The notes beneath the pieces were generated by a model. The model did no database searches. It saw only the letters and a program-made list of their open reading frames with translations, and was not told the DNA's origin. Shown here one piece after another: positions 1-8,893 of a stretch of 64,000 nt of DNA. This DNA is from Microcoleus sp. FACHB-831 (GTDB lineage: Bacteria; Cyanobacteriota; Cyanobacteriia; Cyanobacteriales; FACHB-T130): the NCBI RefSeq assembly GCF_014695585.1, contig NZ_JACJON010000084.1:62001-126000 (forward strand), written 5' to 3'. Position numbers and translations under genes: made by a program. How positions within the stretch are numbered: position 1 is the stretch's first letter; every line of letters starts with the position of its first letter.

Positions 1-489
1 CACTTCATCAACAGTCGGGGGACGAGTTCCCACCAGACTCATATCCCCAATCAACACGTTCCAGAATTGGGGGAATTCGTCTAAGCTAGTGCGACGCAGG
101 AACTTGCCAACGCGCGTGATGCGGGGGTCATTTTCGTTTTTAAAGATATGCCCTTTGGCTTGGTTATCGACCAGATGCTTGAGATGCTCTGCGCCTACGA
201 CCATAGAGCGGAATTTCCAGATGCGAAACTGGCGTCCGTGAAGACCGCAGCGAATCTGGCTGTAAAAGATTGGGCCTGGATTATCGAGTTGCATCGCGAT
301 CGCGATGGGAATTGCGATTATTGCAAGTACCATCAGACCCACTATTGCTCCCAAGATGTCAATTAGCCGTTTGGCTTTGCTCTGGGCAGAGGGATGTACC
401 CGCTGCTCGAAAATATGCACCTCGGTGGGACAATCGAGAACCAGCGAATCTACCGAAAGGGAGACGGGCAATTGCGTAGTGGTAATCAC
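1..489 (-). CDS. Sugar transferase (undecaprenyl-phosphate glycosyl-1-phosphate transferase family), 3' end cut by window
   Basis: This gene reads leftward and runs off the window, so 163 residues are visible. A single hydrophobic segment (about residues 43-62, [20 protein letters not shown]) is followed by the conserved core of bacterial sugar transferases: [21 protein letters not shown], and [20 protein letters not shown] with TRPP. Enzymes of this family move a sugar-1-phosphate from a nucleotide sugar to a lipid carrier in the inner membrane, the first step of exopolysaccharide or O-antigen repeat synthesis. The C-terminal end lies outside the window. The start is placed at the GTG at 489 because an in-frame stop lies just upstream (519-517); no strong ribosome binding site is seen. 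The family is clear; the sugar used cannot be told. Confidence 0.9.
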   Translation of the reverse strand, partial: MITTTQLPVSLSVDSLVLDCPTEVHIFEQRVHPSAQSKAKRLIDILGAIVGLMVLAIIAIPIAIAMQLDNPGPIFYSQIRCGLHGRQFRIWKFRSMVVGAEHLKHLVDNQAKGHIFKNENDPRITRVGKFLRRTSLDEFPQFWNVLIGDMSLVGTRPPTVDEV

Positions 490-768
490 GGCTTGCAGTC
501 GGTTTCTACAGGAGAGTTAGTCTTTCCGCTAATATAAGTAGTTTCACGGGGGTCTGACTATGAAAAGTCCGTAGGTTTACTTAATCTTTTAAATACTCTA
601 CCCTTTTGTAAAGCTTTTATAATTTTTCTTCGAGCTAGACATAATAATTCCGCCATATGGCCTACCTATTGCCTAACTTATAGCCCTATCAAACATTTTA
701 TTAATGATTGTTAATCTGTAATTAAAAGCATAGATAAAGAACTGAGGGAGGGCAAGGCAAAGTAGCGA

Positions 769-2601
769 TTAAGCGAGAAGATTCTCAGCTGGGATACCCC
801 AATCAATAATCAACGGATCATCTAATTTTTGGTGAGTACCAGACAGAACGATACTAAAGAAAGTAAGCAAACGGCGACACTGCAATTGATTGGGGCGATA
901 GAGGCGATCGCCCTCTTTATAGAACAACGGTTCGGCAGCAATCGTCTGGTAGTCAAGATTTTCCCGGCCTTCCTCGGTAAGCAAACTTTTTTCTGGCGAG
1001 GAAGGTATCAGACCCGGAGGTAACTGACCGTCCAGAATTGCTATTAAGCGAGAAAGGCAAGTCCGCGTATTAAGACCGCGACGCTCTAATAACTGAATAA
1101 TTTCCCCAGCTTCGTAGCGGGAGTTACGAGGGGTTTCAGAGAAAACGCGCAAGAGTTCTAATAGCAGAAAATAATCGCTGTACTGCTGCTGAGATCGCTC
1201 TAAAACTTGGGGAACTAAAGGTAAACTAGCTAAACCATAAGCCACTTTTGAAGGCTGAAACTCATCAATTATTAAATTAGCGTTGGGAAACTTTTGTCTG
1301 AGCAACTCCCGCACCTGAACTATTGCAGACGTACCGCCGCTACATATCACCTGAGAAATTGCTTGTGAAGATATTGCAGTCTGGCTCAACAGAGCATTTA
1401 GGGATAAATTCAGACGGTGAACAAAAGGTAGAATAATTCGTTTTTCTAGATCTGCGCGAGTACAAGACAACTGTCGATCGCCTAGCATTAAAGTGAATTC
1501 ATTTTGATGTTGGAGAATCCGCTTCAAATAGGCAGCAGCTTCCACAAGCGCTTGTCCTAAAGGAGAACTTTGTAACTCGCAAGTAAAGCGATAACGATTT
1601 TCCAAGTCTGGTTCGCCGCTTGCAGGAAAACCAGAAGAGGTAAAAGGCAAAACAGAAGACGAAGAATCTGTTTTTCCCTCTAAAAGCATCTGGCAGATAA
1701 TGTCTTGATCTATAGCAGTACCGCCATATGAAAAACTGCTTCGTAGAAAGTTGCTGTGGTTTAAGTCTTGCAAATTTTCCGGCAAATCAACTAAAGCAGT
1801 TTCTGTTGCACTCGCCCCAGCATTAATAACTATAGTACCGCCGCGAATTTTAGATTTTGACTGCTTATTATCCGCCAGCACTCCCAGCAAAATAGCGATC
1901 GCATCCTCTAAGAAGAAAATTTGCTCCGGACGGCTTACCAGTCGCGCACCCAAAACAGCTTCCCGGAGGTTAAAGCGGTAGGTATCGCTCCAATCCATCG
2001 GTGTACCGAGAATTACGCCGCTGAGATTCCCCAGCGCCTTGCTCAATTTTTCTGCATCAAGACGATTAGCGCCCGTTCTTACTGCACTGTTTGAGAGGGT
2101 ATTGGCAGGTGTGAAAGTTGATAATAACGCAATAAGCGATCGCCCAAGCCAATATAGAGAAACTGGCTGTTGTTCCGACCACTGCAATAGAGGCTCCCAG
2201 TTATTAGTACGGGGAGAATAGTAGGGAATGCCAACTTTGAAGTAGTGCTTAAATTTTTCAATGAATACCCCAGGCTTTTTAGACGCCAATAGAGATGCCA
2301 AAGAACCGACAGCAACCGACGCCATCGGAGACTTACCCAAATTGATTTGAGCAGGGCCAGAGTAAACAGCAGATGGCAAACGATAGCTGGATTCCTTAGA
2401 ACCGCTGAGAGTATTAGTTGCCCAATAAAGGGGGTAGCGATCGCCGCTTTTTCCATTCAACAAAACCGCTGAAACACCAGTTGTGCCAAAGTCAATCCCT
2501 AAGTACCAAATCTCATCTGGGACATATGTCTCGCTTTCCCGTTCCACCTCAATTGAAGTCCGTCCCGCTTGGGATTGAGCTATTGGCTTCTCGGTCTGCA
2601 T
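769..2601 (-). CDS. Divergent Hsp70/actin-like ATPase without a canonical substrate-binding domain
   Basis: The 610-residue product begins its fold with the phosphate-1 motif GIDFGTTG (about residues 35-42), as in Hsp70 and other actin-like ATPases. A second phosphate-like motif, VINAGASATETALV, lies near residues 262-275 where DnaK has DLGGGTFD. An adenosine-type motif, VICSGGTSA, ends near residue 426. After it come about 180 residues that do not look like the beta-sandwich substrate domain of DnaK and include a helical stretch (YFLLLELLRVF). The start codon is only 2 nt after the stop of the upstream gene, with no independent ribosome binding site visible, so translation is probably coupled. 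I infer an ATPase working with that coiled-coil partner rather than a general chaperone; the real substrate is unknown. Confidence 0.8.
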   Translation of the reverse strand: MQTEKPIAQSQAGRTSIEVERESETYVPDEIWYLGIDFGTTGVSAVLLNGKSGDRYPLYWATNTLSGSKESSYRLPSAVYSGPAQINLGKSPMASVAVGSLASLLASKKPGVFIEKFKHYFKVGIPYYSPRTNNWEPLLQWSEQQPVSLYWLGRSLIALLSTFTPANTLSNSAVRTGANRLDAEKLSKALGNLSGVILGTPMDWSDTYRFNLREAVLGARLVSRPEQIFFLEDAIAILLGVLADNKQSKSKIRGGTIVINAGASATETALVDLPENLQDLNHSNFLRSSFSYGGTAIDQDIICQMLLEGKTDSSSSVLPFTSSGFPASGEPDLENRYRFTCELQSSPLGQALVEAAAYLKRILQHQNEFTLMLGDRQLSCTRADLEKRIILPFVHRLNLSLNALLSQTAISSQAISQVICSGGTSAIVQVRELLRQKFPNANLIIDEFQPSKVAYGLASLPLVPQVLERSQQQYSDYFLLLELLRVFSETPRNSRYEAGEIIQLLERRGLNTRTCLSRLIAILDGQLPPGLIPSSPEKSLLTEEGRENLDYQTIAAEPLFYKEGDRLYRPNQLQCRRLLTFFSIVLSGTHQKLDDPLIIDWGIPAENLLA

Positions 2602-2603
2602 AG

Positions 2604-5453
2604 CTATTGTTTTTTGTCATCCGTTTGGTCAAAATCTGTAAATTCTTCCGAGTGGGGAAAAAGTAACTCCCATTCGGAATATGTTGGCGCAATGTTTGCA
2701 TCCATCGTCCAGTTAGTAAAGTCGTCGTCTTGGGTGTCTGCATTCGTATCCAGCTCTAAATTCATTGCCTCCAACAGGTCTAAATCGGAGTCCCAGTCTA
2801 ACTCAGCAGAAGAGAGATCGGAATTGCTTGCGATCGCCGATTCAAATAAGGAATCGGTTAAGGCCACATCTTTAGTTTGGCTATCGCCTGCGATCGCTTC
2901 GGGCCACATAGCAGGCACATCCGATGTCGATAATTCTTGCTCCCAATCAAACTCTATTGGCGCGTTTGGTGCAGAAGCGGAAGCAATATCACCTCCTTTA
3001 TTTTCTAACTGCGAATTCTCAATTATGGCATCTTCTTTATATGGATATTTCTTGTTATTAGTTGTAACTTCCTCCGATTCAAACGCAATTGATGGCGTTT
3101 CTAAAAGATTGACTTCTTCTCCTGTTTTGCTGCTTTCCTGAGTTAGGAAATCATCAGTTGCGGACGCTTCAAAACTAGAAAGATCTTCACTCAACTGCTC
3201 TAATATGTTTTCATTCAGGAGAAATTCAATTTCGCGATCGCTCTTCAACTCCTCCGACGCTAGTAGATCTTCATCGAACCCTGCTTGTATATAGCTATCT
3301 TCTACCACCTGCACTGAGGAGCTATTCGTAGAAGCAGGCTGGTTGCTATGTGTCTCTTGAGGCGAGGCGTTGCGATTGCTTTGTACGCTTATTGGGAGTT
3401 TTGGTGGCGAATAAAGCTGGAATTTTTCGTCAGTTTCCTTTCCTAGTGGCTTTGTTACTACTCTATTTTTATGCTGAATATCATCGTAATTTTTGATTTC
3501 TTTACTAGGTTGCTTTTCCTGAAATAAATCTGTTAGCAGAGAAATCGTTTCAATGCCTTCTGGCTGCGATTTACTAACTTGATAGGATGGATTATTTATA
3601 AATTGTGGAGGAATTACCTTTTTTGCAGTCTCTAAAATTACTTTTTCTTCCTCATCAGCTATAACAGTTTTTACTTTTTGATTAGCATCTTCCAATTCCA
3701 CATCTTCTGGGGAATCTTCAAAAAATAAACCTTCCTCCCACGAGTCAACCAACTGATTAGTATCTTCTTGTAGCGATCGCGCTGGCGCTGAATGTGTTGC
3801 TAGGTCTTCTGCTCCCCCGAAAAACGCCTCTTCAAATTGTGAAGACTCAAAAGCTTCTGAATTGTCCAACGCCCCATCGGGGCTGAGCTTTGAGTTCTCG
3901 GAAATTTGCTCGGAGGACGCTAATGAGTCGGTTCTGGTGGTGCGAGACGCCCGATCGGTATCTTGATCAAATTCGCGGACGGTGCTGTTTGCGCTGACAG
4001 CGCCCGATCCAAACAGACTTTCGTAGAGATCGTCGAGTTCGCTGTCATCCCCATCCGCACTCAAATCAAGTGAAGAATCTATAAGCCAAGAGTCAAAATC
4101 CTCCTCATCAGATTGGCTCAAGGAGTTAGGGGAAATGAATGAGGGGGCGAGGAAGCTCGGAGAATTTGCATCTACGCTAGGAACGTCCCCTGTGAATATT
4201 AGCTCGTTTGCCGCCTTTGAAGATTCTGGTGCAGAATTATCATCTAATGCCGAGGCGGGGGTAAGAGAATTAACATCCAGTTGCAAGATGGCATCTATTT
4301 CATCTTCGGCAATTGGTTCAAGACCCAACGCATCGAGATCTAGTTCAACAATTTCCCAGGTGTCCGGGGTTAGGGGTGGGGTGGTTTTCTGTTTCTGGGA
4401 TTGGGCGATCGCAGTAGTGTCATTCACTTGCAATTCCATCCCCGGAAAAGCAAACTGCCCTTGTGTGGAAACTTCTTCAGTTGGCGATGCTGTTGGTAGT
4501 GGCAGATTTTCTTGGTCGGCGGAAATTTTTGTTGTTTCGGGTGTAGATGCTAAGGCAGTAGATACAGTTGCGATCGCTTCTATATTCTGGGATGAATGCA
4601 CAATGGTAGAGGCTTCTCGCCCTAGCTTTTCAGCTAAGTGATTTACCAACGCTGTAAACAGCAATTCCCCCTGCTGTCCCAAGCTGTGCATTTTAGCCAC
4701 TCCCTGAGACAATGACTCCTCATATCCCAGCACATTATTTTGTAGCGACTCAAACACCACCCGGATCGTAGAATCGAGCCTCATTAACAGTTGGTCGGAC
4801 TCGCGCTCTATTTGCCGCAGGTGTTCTAGGCGATCGCGTGGGTGTAAAGTTTCTTCTACAGGGGAGGCAATTTGATGAGCTTTCTCATCATCTTCGCCGC
4901 TTTCCAAAGCGAGAACCCTTCTTGCCTCGCCTATAGCTAATGAGGATTCTTCTTGGCTTGTGTATTTTAGTTCTAAATTTGCCAGGGTTTGAGTTATCTG
5001 ATGGGTCAAGCTTTCCTGCAAGCGGTTTGTTAGCGCCTGTAAGAATTCTGAGATGATTTGCTGCTGTGTAGCTTGTTGCTGAGCAAGAGTTTGATAATGT
5101 TGCCGTTGGGTTTCAAGGACTCGAATTTCTTTAACAAGTGATTCCCGCTGTTGTCGCAGAGCTTCGAGATCCGCTTGCAAGGGCGGCAGCAATCCCGCAC
5201 GCAACTCGGTCATTTCTTTGACCACTGCCTTAGCGATCGCGTGGAATGCTTCTTGCGGGGGTGACTCCACTACCTTTGGCTGCTCTACTTCCAGCTGTTG
5301 CTGCAACGAAACTAGATAGCTGCGGACTCGTTGGAGAACTCTACGCTGTCCAGCCACATCAACAGGGGCAAACATCGACAGACGCGAACCACCCGATGCA
5401 AGTACACTGTCAATTTCAGCAATGAGAGCTTCGATAGCCTTCTGAGAAGTCAC
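2604..5453 (-). CDS. Large acidic coiled-coil protein, partner of the Hsp70-like gene
   Basis: The 949-residue product has two parts. Residues about 1-290 are rich in Gln, Leu and Glu with heptad-like spacing (for example LEALRQQRESLVKEIRVLE) and should form long coiled coils. Residues about 290-949 are highly acidic and Ser-rich, low in complexity, and probably disordered, with recurring short DLD/DELDL-type clusters near the end. There is no signal peptide and no membrane segment, so a cytoplasmic protein is expected. The GTG start at 5453 has a GGGG tract about 7 nt upstream. It is the first gene of a two-gene unit with the Hsp70-like ATPase. I do not recognise a named family. A scaffold or filament-tethering role is inference from composition and pairing only. 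Confidence 0.75.
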   Translation of the reverse strand: MTSQKAIEALIAEIDSVLASGGSRLSMFAPVDVAGQRRVLQRVRSYLVSLQQQLEVEQPKVVESPPQEAFHAIAKAVVKEMTELRAGLLPPLQADLEALRQQRESLVKEIRVLETQRQHYQTLAQQQATQQQIISEFLQALTNRLQESLTHQITQTLANLELKYTSQEESSLAIGEARRVLALESGEDDEKAHQIASPVEETLHPRDRLEHLRQIERESDQLLMRLDSTIRVVFESLQNNVLGYEESLSQGVAKMHSLGQQGELLFTALVNHLAEKLGREASTIVHSSQNIEAIATVSTALASTPETTKISADQENLPLPTASPTEEVSTQGQFAFPGMELQVNDTTAIAQSQKQKTTPPLTPDTWEIVELDLDALGLEPIAEDEIDAILQLDVNSLTPASALDDNSAPESSKAANELIFTGDVPSVDANSPSFLAPSFISPNSLSQSDEEDFDSWLIDSSLDLSADGDDSELDDLYESLFGSGAVSANSTVREFDQDTDRASRTTRTDSLASSEQISENSKLSPDGALDNSEAFESSQFEEAFFGGAEDLATHSAPARSLQEDTNQLVDSWEEGLFFEDSPEDVELEDANQKVKTVIADEEEKVILETAKKVIPPQFINNPSYQVSKSQPEGIETISLLTDLFQEKQPSKEIKNYDDIQHKNRVVTKPLGKETDEKFQLYSPPKLPISVQSNRNASPQETHSNQPASTNSSSVQVVEDSYIQAGFDEDLLASEELKSDREIEFLLNENILEQLSEDLSSFEASATDDFLTQESSKTGEEVNLLETPSIAFESEEVTTNNKKYPYKEDAIIENSQLENKGGDIASASAPNAPIEFDWEQELSTSDVPAMWPEAIAGDSQTKDVALTDSLFESAIASNSDLSSAELDWDSDLDLLEAMNLELDTNADTQDDDFTNWTMDANIAPTYSEWELLFPHSEEFTDFDQTDDKKQ

Positions 5454-5799
5454 AATAGAACCCCTAATACAACAAATGCGGCACTCTCGCAGCTACTATA
5501 ACAATTGTTACTAATGCCCGCACTCAAAGAAAACACCAAAACTGATAAAAAAAGGATTAGCTCTTTAGCATATATTGTAATATTTCAACTGCTAAATGCA
5601 GTTAAGTCTACACTACATAAAATGCCAAAATAGAGGTACTTCTTAACCAGATGGGTAGGCTTCTTCTGACGTAGGTTTTTCCAATTCCCTTGTCAACGCC
5701 AAATATGTTCCTCCTCGGTCTATTTTCTACCACTCTGACAGCAGGGGGGACTTTGGGCAAGGATAATAAAGTATGAAGGATAAACTAAGAAATTTTTCT

Positions 5800-5815
5800 A
5801 TCCCTGATAGGGATT
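5800..5815. repeat. Isolated hairpin resembling the core of a cyanobacterial CRISPR repeat
   Basis: The sequence ATCCCTGATAGGGATT carries 6-bp arms around a 3-nt loop. From memory it matches the palindromic core of a repeat type common in Nostoc-like CRISPR arrays. Only one copy was seen, there is no spacer periodicity and no cas gene is nearby, so this is not an array. A stray repeat or chance hairpin is equally possible. Confidence 0.3.
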
Positions 5816-5902
5816 ACTACAGTGGCGCTCTGTCGGGCAATTTACAAGATGGCTGGCGTACATACTACCATGGTCTCAGGGGCTGGCTGTATTTTCTTCT
5901 CG

Positions 5903-5926
5903 CCAGAATTGCGATCGCAATTCTGG
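5903..5926. repeat. 24-bp perfect palindrome centred on HIP1
   Basis: The octamer GCGATCGC is extended on both sides by perfectly complementary arms (CCAGAATT before, AATTCTGG after), giving a 24-bp palindrome in non-coding DNA. There is no following T-run, so it is not a standard terminator. A comparable 30-bp HIP1-centred palindrome lies at 43254-43283. Confidence 0.8.
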
Positions 5927-6616
5927 GGGAAGTGGGCGTGAGTTGTTAACGTGTAAGCAAAAACACCTTACCTTGTGCCACCAGGATAAAGCCAGCGCTT
6001 GATGGATAAGCAATCAATAAATACTGATTTTTGCCAAATATTTCGATATATTTTTATAATTTTACTTTAAATCTGTAACATAATGGAGGACTGCGATCGC
6101 CCCGCCTACTTCAATCTTCTCCATCACAAATCCCGACCATCCAGAGGGTTGCATCTACTGGGTGAATATTTCCAGAAAGCTGATTACATATAGTGTAGAG
6201 AAATTATAGGCTGATAGCGTTTGACTGCACAGGGAGAGGATTTCAACCACACCCTGCGTACTTTAGTTGGTAGCTTAAAGTAAAAGGGTTCTGAGTTGGA
6301 AGGTAAGTTCTGCATCGTTTTTCGATCGCCTAGTCGGCTGTTGCCCGTTGAGAGGATAATAACCATGGGAGCGTTTCCCCATTATTGCCTCTTGTCCAAA
6401 ACCGGAGGCACCTTCGCACCGACGCAGGGCCAAAATCGAGTGCGAGTTGGGCAACGCAAGCTGACTAAAGCATCCCGGTTTCACTCTCTTGTTGTGTCCC
6501 TTGGGCACAATTGGAAAGTTTTCAGCCTATATGCTTTTCGTTGAAACGCTACCAGCCAGCCCCAACCCAGTGGGCCAATGTCTATCTATCCTTAGCGTTT
6601 ACAATGCGATGGCCCT

Positions 6617-7324
6617 ATGGAAGACCGATACAACTCTCGCGAACTGAATACCAGCCTCAATGCGTTGATACGCACCGCTCCCTTTTTTACAGGTTTACCA
6701 GAGCTAGCGGTGGACAAAGCGACAGCCCATGTCGTCACTCGTACCCATCCCGCAAATCAGGTGATTTTGCTGGAAAATGACTGGGGCGGATCTGTATATT
6801 TCATTTTGAATGGGTGGGCGAAGATTCGTACATACAACCTAGATGGGAAAGAGGTAACGCTCAATATTCTCGGCAAAGGGGAACTCTTTGGTGAAATGGC
6901 AGCGATGGATGAAGTGCCTCGTTCCACAGATGTTATTACCCTTACTCCTACGACAATTGGCAGCATGCCAGCGGCGGATTTTGTCCAGTTAATTCATACG
7001 GAACCGATGGCGGGCGTCCGGTTAGCTCAATTGATGGCGCGACGACTGCGGCAAGTGAATCGCCGTCTGAGGTTGCGGGAATCGGATAGTATGTCCCGCG
7101 TGGCAGATACATTATTATTTCTGGCTGAAGGGCAGGGCAAAAAGGCGACAAAAGGAACTGAGATTCCCAATTTACCCCATAGAGAGTTGAGCAGCCTTAG
7201 CGGACTAGCGCGAGAGACGGTAACGCGGGTGCTGACTAAGCTGGAAAAGAAGGGGCTGATTCAGCGCGAACACGATATTCTTTGCATTCCGGATGTCCAA
7301 GCCCTAGAGCGGCTGATAGCTTAA
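6617..7324 (+). CDS. Crp/Fnr family transcriptional regulator
   Basis: The 235-residue product has a cyclic-nucleotide-binding fold (about residues 20-130) and a winged helix-turn-helix (about 188-215, RELSSLSGLARETVTRVL). The phosphate-binding cassette has FGEM at 91-94 and PRST at 101-104. The Glu, Arg and Ser positions used for cAMP binding in E. coli CRP are therefore present, and cAMP is a plausible ligand. No Cys cluster for an FNR-type iron-sulfur centre is seen. It is not NtcA, whose N-terminal sequence is very different. The ATG at 6617 is the first in this frame; ATGs at 6604 and 6609 are in other frames. A universal stress gene follows 67 bp downstream on the same strand. Target genes cannot be told from the sequence. 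Confidence 0.88.
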   Translation: MEDRYNSRELNTSLNALIRTAPFFTGLPELAVDKATAHVVTRTHPANQVILLENDWGGSVYFILNGWAKIRTYNLDGKEVTLNILGKGELFGEMAAMDEVPRSTDVITLTPTTIGSMPAADFVQLIHTEPMAGVRLAQLMARRLRQVNRRLRLRESDSMSRVADTLLFLAEGQGKKATKGTEIPNLPHRELSSLSGLARETVTRVLTKLEKKGLIQREHDILCIPDVQALERLIA

Positions 7325-7333
7325 AAGATAGGA

Positions 7334-7358
7334 GCGATCGCGCACCATTTGCGATCGC
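7334..7358. repeat. Pair of HIP1 octamers able to form a hairpin
   Basis: Two GCGATCGC copies (7334-7341 and 7351-7358) lie 9 nt apart in the spacer between the Crp-type and universal stress genes. Since the octamer is self-complementary, the pair can form an 8-bp stem. No T-run follows. It may weakly separate the two genes or be simple HIP1 accumulation. Confidence 0.4.
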
Positions 7359-7391
7359 GCCGTTAACTATGGACTACAGGCTGTTAATACT

Positions 7392-7922
7392 ATGGCTTTC
7401 CATAAGATCCTTGTTGCCATCGACTCCTCTAATTTATGCCAATCGGTTTTTGCCCAAGCTCTAGACTTAGCCGAGGCGAATAGATCCGCTTTAATGCTGC
7501 TTCATTGCCTCACTAGCGAAACCGTTGCATACCCCGACCCTTCTATGCCAAGTGAGATGGGCGCGTACTCAGAACTAGACGCCAATTCTTACCAAACTCA
7601 ACAACTTATCCTCAAGAACCACATTGAACAGGCGCAGGCTTTGCTGCAAAGTTATTGCCAAACTGCTAAAAGCCGGGGTCTGGTAGCGGAATTTGATTGC
7701 AAAATAGGAGAGGCTGGGCAATGGCTGTGCGAAACAGCTCAGGGTTGGGGAGCGGATTTGATCGTTATGGGACGGCGGGGGCGGACAGGATTGACTGAAG
7801 CGTTGCTGGGAAGTGCGAGCAACTATGTGCTGCACCACGCTCCTTGTTCTGTGTTAGTAATTCAGCAGCTAAATACTCAGGAGTTGAGTTCGCATTTCAA
7901 AGGTGTTGTGGGGAAAAGTTAG
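7392..7922 (+). CDS. Universal stress protein (UspA family)
   Basis: The 176-residue product opens with the typical strand KILVAIDSS and ends its fold with the nucleotide-binding signature G-x2-G-x9-GS (GRRGRTGLTEALLGS, residues 127-141), followed by HHAPCSVLVI. This pattern marks the ATP-binding branch of the family, soluble dimers that modulate stress physiology. A central Gln/Leu-rich helix region (about 70-100) is longer than in minimal Usp proteins, which is usual in cyanobacteria. It lies just downstream of the Crp-type regulator and upstream of a DUF2232 membrane gene, all on the plus strand. Family assignment is secure; the process served is unknown. Confidence 0.93.
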   Translation: MAFHKILVAIDSSNLCQSVFAQALDLAEANRSALMLLHCLTSETVAYPDPSMPSEMGAYSELDANSYQTQQLILKNHIEQAQALLQSYCQTAKSRGLVAEFDCKIGEAGQWLCETAQGWGADLIVMGRRGRTGLTEALLGSASNYVLHHAPCSVLVIQQLNTQELSSHFKGVVGKS

Positions 7923-7963
7923 ATAAAAGTTAAATTTAAAACTGCGGCTATTTTTTAATTTGC

Positions 7964-8818
7964 ATGAGCGATCCTATTGAAGACGGTAAAACCCACAGCC
8001 CCCACCATTCCCAAAAAAACCAAAACGAGCCGATCCCAGATGATGATGATGACCCCCTAAACGGCAATTGGTCGCTGGATGAAGAATCTCTCCCGCTGCT
8101 GGGGGAAGACCCGCCAGAGGAGAAGGAGGCGGGGAAAAACGAGCCTATGAAAGCAGCGATCGCCCAAAGTGGGAAGTTTTCGCCGCCGACACAAAACCCG
8201 CGATCGCCCTTAGCAATGGTAGAAACGGCTTTTCTAGCCAGCGCTGCCAGCCTAATTTGGCTGATTAATTACTACTTCCCGCTAGGCCCTGTCCTGCGAA
8301 TGTTTTTTCCCGTCCCCATTGCTCTAATCTACTTGCGCTGGGGACACCGGGCGGCATGGATGGCCGCGCTGGTTTCTGGGTTGCTGTTATCCCTTCTGAT
8401 GGGGCCAAGCCGCAGCATTCTGTTTTTTATCCCCTACGGTCTGTTGGGCGTCCAACTGGGGGCTATGTGGAGACGCGGCGCGAGGTGGGAATTTTCTATT
8501 GGCACTGGTGCTTTGATCGGCGCTTTTGGATTCTTCTTTCGCATTTGGTTGCTTTCGATTCTACTAGGCGAAGATCTTTGGCTGTATATGACTACCCAGA
8601 TTACGGAACTCGCAGAGTGGGGGTTTATCAAGTTGGGTTTGCTGCAACAGCCAAGTTTGCCTCTAATTCAAGCGATCGCTGTTGGAACGATCCTCCTCAA
8701 CAATGTTATTTATTTATTCATCGTGCATCTTGTGTCTTTGCTGCTGCTAGACAAGGTGGGCAATCCCATTCCCCGTCCCCCTGGCTGGGTACAAGTGCTG
8801 TTCGATTATGAGGAGTAA
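7964..8818 (+). CDS. DUF2232 family membrane protein
   Basis: The 284-residue product has a hydrophilic, acidic N-terminus (about residues 1-80, with a run of Asp) and then six or so membrane segments, including AFLASAASLIWLINYYF, FFPVPIALIYLRW, AALVSGLLLSLLMG and a last pair around TILLNNVIYLFIVHLVSLL. The motif FFPVPIALIYLRWG followed by a second hydrophobic hairpin is typical of DUF2232/YybS-like proteins, whose function is poorly known. It begins 41 bp after the universal stress gene and ends 75 bp before the CobT-like gene, so the three may share a transcript. The role is not assigned. Confidence 0.85.
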   Translation: MSDPIEDGKTHSPHHSQKNQNEPIPDDDDDPLNGNWSLDEESLPLLGEDPPEEKEAGKNEPMKAAIAQSGKFSPPTQNPRSPLAMVETAFLASAASLIWLINYYFPLGPVLRMFFPVPIALIYLRWGHRAAWMAALVSGLLLSLLMGPSRSILFFIPYGLLGVQLGAMWRRGARWEFSIGTGALIGAFGFFFRIWLLSILLGEDLWLYMTTQITELAEWGFIKLGLLQQPSLPLIQAIAVGTILLNNVIYLFIVHLVSLLLLDKVGNPIPRPPGWVQVLFDYEE

Positions 8819-8893
8819 CTATAAATTATGAATCATAAAATTCAGCATTTTTAGCCTTGGTCGTGAATAATTGCCCCATTTTTCAGCTTTGCC

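Larger units (their letters stand above)
5454..6616. other. 1.16-kb intergenic region
   Basis: This gap separates the divergently transcribed coiled-coil gene and Crp-type regulator. No convincing reading frame is present; short frames at 6184-6544 overlap each other on both strands and lack conserved motifs. It holds the promoters of both flanking genes, a lone CRISPR-repeat-like hairpin (5800-5815) and a long HIP1-centred palindrome (5903-5926). The 200 bp before the Crp gene (6400-6600) are GC-richer than the rest and could be a structured leader or small RNA, but I cannot assign one. Confidence 0.5.

Noticed and set aside
2569-3141. 190-codon plus-strand frame
   Set aside because: Ser-rich antisense shadow overlapping two well-supported minus-strand genes.
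4135-4641. 168-codon plus-strand frame inside the acidic coiled-coil gene
   Set aside because: Shadow of Ser/Asp/Glu-rich coding on the other strand; no domain signal.
5800-5815. CRISPR array
   Set aside because: Only one repeat-like copy, no spacers, no cas genes in the window.
6184-6544. Overlapping short frames on both strands upstream of the Crp-type gene
   Set aside because: They overlap each other, have no conserved motifs and lack ribosome binding sites.
6617-7324. Assignment of the Crp-type regulator as NtcA
   Set aside because: Sequence of the effector domain and N-terminus do not fit NtcA; the cAMP-type motif residues favour a CRP-like protein.
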